Part shown: one piece after another, positions 1 to 5,695 of the stretch | Layout: each line of letters opens with the position of its first letter | How positions within the stretch are numbered: the stretch's first letter is position 1 | Source of the DNA: a bacterium | GTDB taxonomy: Bacteria; Omnitrophota; Gorgyraeia; Gygaellales; Profunditerraquicolaceae | Direction of reading: 5' to 3' | Length of the DNA stretch: 6,689 bases | Assembly (NCBI GenBank): GCA_004298075.1 | Contig: SCRK01000084.1 | Coordinates: forward strand, 1-6,689 | Notes under the pieces: model-generated | Seen by the model: only the letters and a program-made list of their open reading frames with translations | What the model was told of the DNA's origin: nothing | The model's database searches: none | Program-made: the position numbers and the translations under genes

Positions 1-336
1 TCCATTTATGCTGCCTTCCAATTGATGCAAATACTTAGAGGACACGCTTACTCCTTTAAATATCCTCCCAAGCCTATTTTTGTTTATTGCCGGCAAACAT
101 CCGGTTACGACCAACCTGCTGTTTTTTTGCATATTGCTTTTGATTACTTTAATCATCATTATTGACTGGTCTTCTTTTGCTTTTACATAAGCACAAGTAT
201 GAACAATTACCAAGTCGGCATTTTCTATTCTCCTTACAAGTTTCCAGCCATTCTCTTTGAGCCAGCTGCGTATCAGATCAAAATCAGCCCTCGAGGAATA
301 ACAGGTGCTTGTTATGACTACGACCGCTTTCTTCAT
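1..336 (-). CDS. Radical SAM methylthiotransferase (MiaB/RimO superfamily), N-terminal UPF0004 domain; cut by the window edge
   Basis: The first 112 residues of a protein that continues past the left edge. I translated it by hand from ATG 336, which lies 2 nt after the YcaO stop with a weak GGGAA about 10 nt upstream. The pattern is that of the N-terminal UPF0004 domain of MiaB, RimO and MtaB, which holds an auxiliary 4Fe-4S cluster on three Cys. These appear at Cys12 (TSTCYSSRADFDLI), Cys48 (ADLVIVHTCAYVKAKEDQS) and Cys80 (RLVVTGCLPAINKNRL), with the normal family spacing. Two usual Asn residues are replaced: the CxxN motif is C-Y-S-S and NTC is HTC, so it is not an ordinary MiaB or RimO. 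The radical SAM CxxxCxxC motif and TRAM domain would be beyond the edge and cannot be checked. In the family the enzyme adds a methylthio group to tRNA or to a protein Asp. Adjacency to YcaO points to a protein or peptide substrate, which is inference. Confidence 0.8.
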   Translation of the reverse strand, partial: MKKAVVVITSTCYSSRADFDLIRSWLKENGWKLVRRIENADLVIVHTCAYVKAKEDQSIMMIKVIKSNMQKNSRLVVTGCLPAINKNRLGRIFKGVSVSSKYLHQLEGSING

Positions 337-338
337 AT

Positions 339-1961
339 TTATCTTGTTCCCAAATATTTATGAACTTTCAAGGATGATCCTGCTTTTTTTAAGGCAATCT
401 TCCCTCTCAGGGCCCTGACGTTTTGATACAAATCAAACACCTTATCAAACAATTTTCTCTCTTTAGCGGCCAAACCTGCCGAGAAATAACTGCGGAGTTG
501 CTTAAAACTAAAACAAGGGTTTATCTCGCTGAGGTTGAGGAGATAGCCGATAACTTTTCCTGTGTTCCCTGTTGCCTGATAGCAGAGAACAAGGTTCGCT
601 ATAGCGAAAGAGCGTATTTCTACCCTTTCTACTGGTTCTAAATGCGTCATTCTATTTATAGCTTTTCCCGCATTCAAGAAGCTGCGGATCGCTTCGCTAT
701 ATCGCAATTGCTGCCGGAGGTAAATACCTCGATAAAACGAATAGATAGCTTGATTGGCCTTATCATTTTGGCCGGCTTTATTGATATATTTTCTTGTAGC
801 CGCATTATCTTTGACTACCAGGCTTTCCAGAACAAGCCCCATCCAGATATTTCGATATTCTATCCTGGGGAAGGAAAATTTGCATTGTGGGATATACACA
901 TACACGCAAGGAATATTCAAAATCTTGTCTGTTGCGATAACAAAAAAAGCCCTCATCTCCTGTTTACGCAGCAATACTTTGATACGCTCAATCTCCAGGC
1001 GTATATTTGAGTCGGCTATATTGGGGATATCTTGCATAGATATGCTTTTATTGCGCAGAAAATGATACCCGGATAGTGAGATCTTCCGAGTTGCTTCTGC
1101 ATTGCCTTGAACTTGTGAATTTTCCGTAAGTGCCCTTGTCAAGGCCTCATCCCTATCAGTAGCTACGCCTACGGTAATAGTGCAAGTATCCCTAGTCGTT
1201 TTTCTTATCACACCTATTACCGGCATCCCAAATCCGAGTGAAAAATCCTTGATATATATTTTTTGGCCAAGAACCTCGGCTTTGTTTATCAAATATCTTG
1301 CCGCGGGAAGGTTAACGGTGGTTTTATCAATAAAGGGAGTCTTTATCTTGCGCTCTTCTATCAGCGCTATAAAATGCCTTTCTATAACCTCGCAAATTCC
1401 ATGCAGCAGAGCCTCTTCAAAAGAGTTACCCGATGCCATGCCATTACTGCCCTCCAGGAGGTATCTAATTAAATTCATAGGAATATAAACTTCCTCTTCT
1501 TCAAGAGTGTAACCTCTATACCAGGATATTTTGGCAGTTTCTAATTCTTTTTTTGCCTTCCTCTCCGTTAAACGCGGATATTTCAAAATGTCTTCAAGGC
1601 GGAATGGGTTACCTTTTAATTCTAAATTCTTGAAAGATGATACAAGGCTTATGCCATTTTTTAAATATTTACCGCAAGAATATCTTTCAACCAGCTCCAT
1701 CAGGCCGCTTGCCAGGGCCTGTGTTCTGGAATGCCCTTTTCCATTTTGCCCCATAGATCTGGCAAACGCCTGATAATCGTCCGTACCAACAACCCTGATC
1801 TGAGGAATATCCAATTGTGTTCGCAGCTCAATATAGTAGGCTAAAATTGAAGGAGCCAAATTATTCAGCTTCTTTAAAACTCTCCGGCAAGTTACTTCTG
1901 GAGGCACAACCTTGCTGATCGCTTTATCGTTATAATCCTTAAAACAGTCCTTGATTATCAT
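339..1961 (-). CDS. YcaO-family ATP-dependent amide-activating enzyme with C-terminal TPR-like region
   Basis: YcaO enzymes phosphorylate a peptide backbone amide with ATP so that a neighbouring Cys/Ser/Thr or an external sulfide can attack it, giving azolines, amidines or thioamides. The 540-residue product carries the three family blocks: GQNGKGHSRTQALASGLMEL followed by VER (71-93, Glu89/Glu92), SNGMASGNSFEEALLHGI with EVIER (172-195, Glu191/Glu194), and ALTENSQ (277-283, Gln283). These are the Glu/Gln positions that bind Mg-ATP in the family, so it looks active. The Arg often found two residues after this Gln is Gln285 here. From about residue 410 the sequence changes to helix-rich TPR-like repeats (about 410-443, 461-492, 501-525), recalling the C-terminal helical extension of E. 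coli YcaO rather than the Pro-rich tail of azoline cyclodehydratases. ATG 1961 follows the sulfatase stop by 24 nt; GAGG lies 12 nt upstream and another touches the ATG. The methylthiotransferase gene starts 2 nt after its stop. Family secure; substrate unknown; no E1-like or TfuA partner is visible. Confidence 0.9.
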   Translation of the reverse strand: MIIKDCFKDYNDKAISKVVPPEVTCRRVLKKLNNLAPSILAYYIELRTQLDIPQIRVVGTDDYQAFARSMGQNGKGHSRTQALASGLMELVERYSCGKYLKNGISLVSSFKNLELKGNPFRLEDILKYPRLTERKAKKELETAKISWYRGYTLEEEEVYIPMNLIRYLLEGSNGMASGNSFEEALLHGICEVIERHFIALIEERKIKTPFIDKTTVNLPAARYLINKAEVLGQKIYIKDFSLGFGMPVIGVIRKTTRDTCTITVGVATDRDEALTRALTENSQVQGNAEATRKISLSGYHFLRNKSISMQDIPNIADSNIRLEIERIKVLLRKQEMRAFFVIATDKILNIPCVYVYIPQCKFSFPRIEYRNIWMGLVLESLVVKDNAATRKYINKAGQNDKANQAIYSFYRGIYLRQQLRYSEAIRSFLNAGKAINRMTHLEPVERVEIRSFAIANLVLCYQATGNTGKVIGYLLNLSEINPCFSFKQLRSYFSAGLAAKERKLFDKVFDLYQNVRALRGKIALKKAGSSLKVHKYLGTR

Positions 1962-1985
1962 CCTCTACGCTTGCCTCGGTATATT

Positions 1986-3383
1986 TTATTGCAGATAACC
2001 CAAAGAATGTAAAATTCTGCGGACTTCCATCATCTCGCTGTTGTCTTCCCCTCGCTTAAGAGAGGCACGGGAAAACTCGCTTTTATGCTTCCCTAATTCA
2101 TAAGTAAGTCTTTTAGCGATCCCCGCGTTTTTCGCATACACGTTATGTAACTCTCCCGGGTCTTCTTTTAAATTATAGAGCTCATATTGTGCGGGTTTAT
2201 CATCATACGATATGAGCTTCCAGTCTGCGGAACGGACCGCATTAATTAGGCCTGTCTTGCTAAAAGAAAATATGGTTTTGCCTGAGGTTTCTTTATTTTC
2301 AATAAGGGCTAATAGGCTTTCCCCGTCTGTGCCCCGGGGACTCTCGAATTGCAGATATTCCATAATGGTGGGCATTATATCAATCGACCTGACTTGCATC
2401 AGCAGCCTCTTGCCCCGAAATTCCCCTTTAGCAAATTTGATAATCAAAGGGACTCTTAAGAGCTCATCATACAGCGTATTTCCGTGCTCAAAATATAGAT
2501 TATGTTCGCCAAAAGCCTCGCCATGATCAGCGCTAATAATGACGATGGTGTCTTCATAAATACCGCGTTGTTTTAAAAAACTCACCAGCTCTCCTACCCA
2601 ATAGTCAACGTATTTTAATGCCCCGTCGTAGTGGGAGATGTAATAATCTGTTTCCCTGATATTGTTTAAATTGACTTTGGGCATGATCCCGCCCCAGCCC
2701 CCGGGGTTATCCACCAACGGGGCCTTTTTCCTGCCATCATAAAACTTATCATGAACAAACAGGCTATTGTAAGGAGCAGGCGGCCTATATGGCGTGTGCA
2801 CGCCGCGATAGTGTATCCAAAGGAAGAAGCTGCGCTTTAGGTCTTTTGCTATCCAGTTTGTTACTTGCCGGGTTAAAAGCGGATAATCGGACTTTCCGTC
2901 GCTGTTACGATAGATCAACCTAAGGTCCGCTCCTTTCTTTGTCCATTCAGGGACCATTATAGTCGCCCGATCCGGGAGAAATACGGCAGTCCTGTAATTC
3001 TTTCCCTTGAGCACCTCAGTAAAACAAGGAGATCTGAATTCTTTTTTTATATCCTCCGCTTGATCAACAATTCCAAGCCTAGTAGGATATACCGAAGTAA
3101 ACAAAGAGGGCAAAGACACGCAAGTAACCGAGGCCTGCGAGATAGATTGCATAAAAATAACCCCCTCTTTTGCTAATGAGTCAATGTTGGGAGAGGTAGC
3201 TCTTTTATAGCCATAGCAACCTAGATGGTCCGGCCTTAATGCATCAATAGTGATAAGAATAACATTCGGCTTAGATATGCTTCTGGGATGAACAGCCGAA
3301 ATAATATTAAAACAAGCTATAATGAATATTATAATGGAAGAAATAATGAATACGCTTTTGCGACGCCAAAATTTATTATTCAA
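1986..3383 (-). CDS. Membrane-anchored sulfatase-fold protein (alkaline phosphatase superfamily) with Thr at the nucleophile position
   Basis: A sulfatase-family (PF00884-type) protein of about 465 residues with one N-terminal membrane anchor (about residues 10-30, after a short basic stretch), so the catalytic domain probably faces outside the cytoplasm. Numbering from the TTG start, the metal-site motif NVILITIDALRPDHLGCYGY begins at about residue 40 with Asp47; the usual second Asp is Ala. The nucleophile region SVTCVSLPSLFTSVYP aligns with the pattern C-x-P-S-R-x-S-L-L-T-G but has Thr87 where the formylglycine Cys should be. WIHYRGVHTPY and SADHGEAFGEHN (Asp286, His287) supply later metal or substrate ligands. 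The C-terminus (YELYNLKEDPGEL and final LGYLQ) is typical of sulfatases. Thr at this site is used by phosphonate hydrolases and by phospho-headgroup transferases such as EptA and LtaS, so a phosphoester activity is as likely as sulfate ester cleavage. The TTG start at 3383 overlaps the NYN stop (TTGAATAA) and follows a weak AAGAAG. ATG 3452 is an alternative giving 488 residues, with a GAGAGG only 3 nt upstream. Fold secure; substrate unknown. Confidence 0.87.
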   Translation of the reverse strand: MNNKFWRRKSVFIISSIIIFIIACFNIISAVHPRSISKPNVILITIDALRPDHLGCYGYKRATSPNIDSLAKEGVIFMQSISQASVTCVSLPSLFTSVYPTRLGIVDQAEDIKKEFRSPCFTEVLKGKNYRTAVFLPDRATIMVPEWTKKGADLRLIYRNSDGKSDYPLLTRQVTNWIAKDLKRSFFLWIHYRGVHTPYRPPAPYNSLFVHDKFYDGRKKAPLVDNPGGWGGIMPKVNLNNIRETDYYISHYDGALKYVDYWVGELVSFLKQRGIYEDTIVIISADHGEAFGEHNLYFEHGNTLYDELLRVPLIIKFAKGEFRGKRLLMQVRSIDIMPTIMEYLQFESPRGTDGESLLALIENKETSGKTIFSFSKTGLINAVRSADWKLISYDDKPAQYELYNLKEDPGELHNVYAKNAGIAKRLTYELGKHKSEFSRASLKRGEDNSEMMEVRRILHSLGYLQ

Positions 3384-3867
3384 GCAGCCACTTCTTCTTG
3401 AGTTCCGCGTTGATCTTCTGCATTTTAGAATAAGAGACCTTATTATCCTCATCTTCCTCTCTACCGGTATCTGCCCGGAGCTTGCTTTTTTTGCCTCGGA
3501 TAAATTCTTCCACTCCACAGGTTTGCGCTCGCAAAAGCCTGGCCCCCATCTGCACCTGCCGGTCATCGGAGACCACTATGATATTCCCCGGCTGGGAGGA
3601 TTCCTCAACCAATTCTTTTATCTTTTCATCAGCCTCTATCCCGCGTGAGAATAGGCAGAGCATGCCGGGTTCTTCAGGTATCTGCAAGCCCGCTTTAGGA
3701 TATCCGTCAAAAACAATGATGACCTTGTTCTTTTGGCTGCCGGATAATTTATTTATCTTGATAAATTCTACCAGGGAGGCCTGCACACTGGAAAAACCTC
3801 TTGAAGGCGGGTTAAACTGCGGGTGGTTTATTAGATTGTAGGCGTCGATGATGTACTGTAAGGACAT
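3376..3867 (-). CDS. NYN domain protein, YacP-like (PIN-fold RNase family)
   Basis: Small soluble protein of 163 residues with the layout of YacP-type NYN domains, a PIN-like nuclease fold; the Bacillus subtilis member YacP (Rae1) is a ribosome-associated endoribonuclease. Acidic positions expected at the metal site are present in order: IIDAYNLI (6-13, D8), VIIVFDGYP (49-57, D54), FSRGIEADEKI (73-83, D80) and IIVVSDDRQV (96-105, D101/D102). After about residue 125 the tail becomes charged and Lys/Glu rich, and probably lies outside the core fold. The start is firm: ATG at 3867 follows GGAGGT with 7 nt between, although this places the start 56 nt inside the upstream membrane-protein gene. 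The gene ends at the likely start of the sulfatase-like gene. RNase activity is inferred from the family; the target is unknown. A loss of activity is not suggested, because the acidic residues are kept. Confidence 0.88.
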   Translation of the reverse strand: MSLQYIIDAYNLINHPQFNPPSRGFSSVQASLVEFIKINKLSGSQKNKVIIVFDGYPKAGLQIPEEPGMLCLFSRGIEADEKIKELVEESSQPGNIIVVSDDRQVQMGARLLRAQTCGVEEFIRGKKSKLRADTGREEDEDNKVSYSKMQKINAELKKKWLLE

Positions 3868-4798
3868 AAATCAGACCTCCGATAGCCCCATAGATTACTA
3901 TGAAAGAAAAGGATAAAAGCGACATGGCCACGGCCAGCTGTTTGATTACCCCAGCTTTGGCAAAATAAACCACAAACAAGCTCTCTCTCAAACCCAGGCC
4001 TCCTATGGCTACAGGCAGTAATGTGATCGCCCCGATTATCGGCATGAAAATAAGAAAATAAATAAAATTTATTTTTACCCCCAGGGATAGGGCGATAAAG
4101 TAAATGGTTACGGGGGTGATAAGCTGGACAAGAAAAGATAAAAACAGGTTATAAACGATTATTTTCCTGCGGTGCCGGAAGACATGTATCTCCCGGTGCA
4201 TATCCTTGATCATCTCCTTTATTTTCTCGGCTCCCGGTGTAGTCAGAAACCTGGTTATCCTTGAGTAGATGAAGCTGTTGAACAAAACCAGCAGGATGAT
4301 AACTAATAACCCGATAATGACAGCGACCGATGAAAGAACCACCTTATCGCGCACCAGGCCCCTTCCTAATAAAATGGCAGGCAGCACCACAAACACAAGG
4401 CTGATATATCCGCTTAACCTGTCCAGAAAAACCGTAGCAATGACCTCTTTTGCTTTCCTGGTATGCTCCGCAAGGTCCGCTGTCCGGACGACATCACCGC
4501 CTATGGTTGAAGGAAGGAAAATGCTAAAAAAAACGCCTCCCGAGAATGAACTTATCAATCTTTTCATAGATATCTGGATACCCGCGGCCGATACCAACAT
4601 GCGCCAACGCAGGAAACCAAGAAAATAGCCAAGGAAAAATACCGCAAAACCCGCTCCCAGGAAGATTTTATTAACACTCCTTATATCATTAAGCAGGCCG
4701 CGGATATCTATCTTGTTGAACTTGAACAAAAAAACCAGCAATATAACGCTTATGCTGACCCTCAACAACACGGATAATATCCTCTTAAAATTACCCAC
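3812..4798 (-). CDS. Flippase-like integral membrane protein, LPG-synthase TM / UPF0104 (YbhN) family
   Basis: Polytopic membrane protein of 328 residues in the family that includes the transmembrane part of MprF (lysyl-phosphatidylglycerol synthase/flippase), YbhN and related proteins. The family is often linked to lipid or polyisoprenoid-linked glycan movement, but most members have no proven function. Hydrophobic segments fall at about residues 8-26, 44-64, 120-165 (two segments), 216-238, 243-265, 275-290 and 295-325. Family motifs are FLPSTIGGDVVR (94-105) and LLPVAIGGLGLRE (260-272). It lacks any C-terminal aminoacyl-transferase domain, so it is not a full MprF. The start is GTG, 6 nt after the purC stop, with purC's GGAG about 12 nt upstream. 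A second GTG at 4771 (codon 10) has a better-spaced AGAGG and is an alternative start. The last 56 nt also encode the start of the next gene. Family is secure; substrate unknown. Confidence 0.88.
   Translation of the reverse strand: MGNFKRILSVLLRVSISVILLVFLFKFNKIDIRGLLNDIRSVNKIFLGAGFAVFFLGYFLGFLRWRMLVSAAGIQISMKRLISSFSGGVFFSIFLPSTIGGDVVRTADLAEHTRKAKEVIATVFLDRLSGYISLVFVVLPAILLGRGLVRDKVVLSSVAVIIGLLVIILLVLFNSFIYSRITRFLTTPGAEKIKEMIKDMHREIHVFRHRRKIIVYNLFLSFLVQLITPVTIYFIALSLGVKINFIYFLIFMPIIGAITLLPVAIGGLGLRESLFVVYFAKAGVIKQLAVAMSLLSFSFIVIYGAIGGLIYVLTVHHRRLQSNKPPAV
3875..3880 (-). promoter_or_regulatory. Strong Shine-Dalgarno (GGAGGT) for the NYN-domain gene
   Basis: The minus strand reads GGAGGT, then 7 nt (CTGATTT), then the ATG at 3867-3865. 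This is the best ribosome binding site in the window and lies within the coding end of the upstream membrane-protein gene. It fixes the NYN start despite the 56-nt overlap and suggests independent initiation rather than simple read-on from the preceding stop. Confidence 0.85.
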
Positions 4799-4804
4799 CT
4801 TTGC

Positions 4805-5695
4805 TTAGATCTCCATTCCCGTTAATTTACGATACGCCTCTAAATATTTCTCCGTAGTTTTACGGATGATCTCTACCGGCAGATCCGGAGCAGGCGGCTT
4901 TTTATCCCAGATCAGGGTCTCCAGGTAATCACGCACGAACTGCTTATCAAAACTCATCTGCGCCTCCCCGGGCCGGTAATCTTTAGCCGCCCAGAAGCGG
5001 GATGAATCGGGAGTAAGCACCTCATCAATAATGATCATCCGGCCGTTATGGATGCCGAACTCGAATTTAGTATCGGCGATAATGATCCCTTTTTGCAAAG
5101 CATAGCTGCTTGTGCGCCTGTAAACCTCAATGCTTATTTTTTTCAAGTCTTCCGCTATACCGGGACCTACTAACTGCGCGATATATTCCTGGCTTACGTT
5201 CTGGTCATGCCCCACATCCGCTTTGGTTGAAGGAGTAAATATAACTTCGGGAAGCTTATCTGATTGGCGCAAACCTTTAGGTAGATCGATCCCGCAGATC
5301 GATTGTTTTTCCCTGTATTCATTCCACCCCGAACCGGATAAATATCCCCTGACCACGCATTCAACCGGCAGAGGTTTGGTTTTTAACACCAGCATTGACC
5401 GGCCGGATAGATCCGCTTTGTATTTTTTTAGCTCATCCGGGTATTTATCTACATCCGCTGTGATCAGGTGGTGCGGGATCATATCCTTAATGAAATCAAA
5501 CCAGAATTCGGATATACCCGTCAATACCCGGCCTTTGTATGGTATGCCGCAAGGAAGAACAACATCAAAACAGGAAATGCGGTCAGTAGAGACTATCAGG
5601 AGTTTATCTCCAAGATCATACACATCCCTGACCTTACCCCGGCGAAAGAGCTTAAGATCCTTAAAATCGGTCTTTAACAGAACGCTATTCCCCAT
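4805..5695 (-). CDS. purC: Phosphoribosylaminoimidazole-succinocarboxamide (SAICAR) synthase, long form
   Basis: SAICAR synthase, the cytoplasmic step of de novo purine synthesis that joins CAIR and aspartate using ATP. The 296-residue product matches the longer, yeast ADE1-like form rather than the roughly 240-residue bacterial form. Visible motifs in order: GKVRDVYDL (20-28) in the ATP-binding N-lobe, STDRISCFDV (36-45), VECVVRGYLSGSGWNEYR (111-128), FTPSTKADVGHDQN (153-166), the family signature IIADTKFEFG (205-214), and IDEVLTPDSSRFW (223-235) in the metal/nucleotide region. The protein looks complete and intact. The ATG start lies inside the end of the PEP carboxykinase gene (sequence ATGGGGAATAG, 11-nt overlap) with only a weak AGGAAG about 11 nt upstream, which suggests translational coupling. 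No other pur gene is visible next to it. The product call is very secure; the exact start is well supported by the motif at residue 20. Confidence 0.97.
   Translation of the reverse strand: MGNSVLLKTDFKDLKLFRRGKVRDVYDLGDKLLIVSTDRISCFDVVLPCGIPYKGRVLTGISEFWFDFIKDMIPHHLITADVDKYPDELKKYKADLSGRSMLVLKTKPLPVECVVRGYLSGSGWNEYREKQSICGIDLPKGLRQSDKLPEVIFTPSTKADVGHDQNVSQEYIAQLVGPGIAEDLKKISIEVYRRTSSYALQKGIIIADTKFEFGIHNGRMIIIDEVLTPDSSRFWAAKDYRPGEAQMSFDKQFVRDYLETLIWDKKPPAPDLPVEIIRKTTEKYLEAYRKLTGMEI

Noticed and set aside
642..1065. Two overlapping plus-strand open frames (122 and 103 codons) opposite the YcaO gene
   Set aside because: Both are shadows of the YcaO frame. They show no family motif and would conflict with the conserved minus-strand protein.
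1962..1985. Possible hidden precursor-peptide gene or terminator between the sulfatase-like gene and YcaO
   Set aside because: The gap is only 24 nt and holds no ORF and no convincing inverted repeat followed by a T run. Any precursor peptide must be outside the window.
3149..3151. ATG at 3151 (M-Q-S-I) as a later start for the sulfatase-like gene
   Set aside because: It would remove the membrane anchor and the conserved Asp metal motif, leaving an incomplete active site.
3322..3841. Plus-strand frames (108 and 119 codons) opposite the NYN and sulfatase-like genes
   Set aside because: They are antisense to recognised coding sequence and have no coherent domain; the minus-strand genes explain the region.
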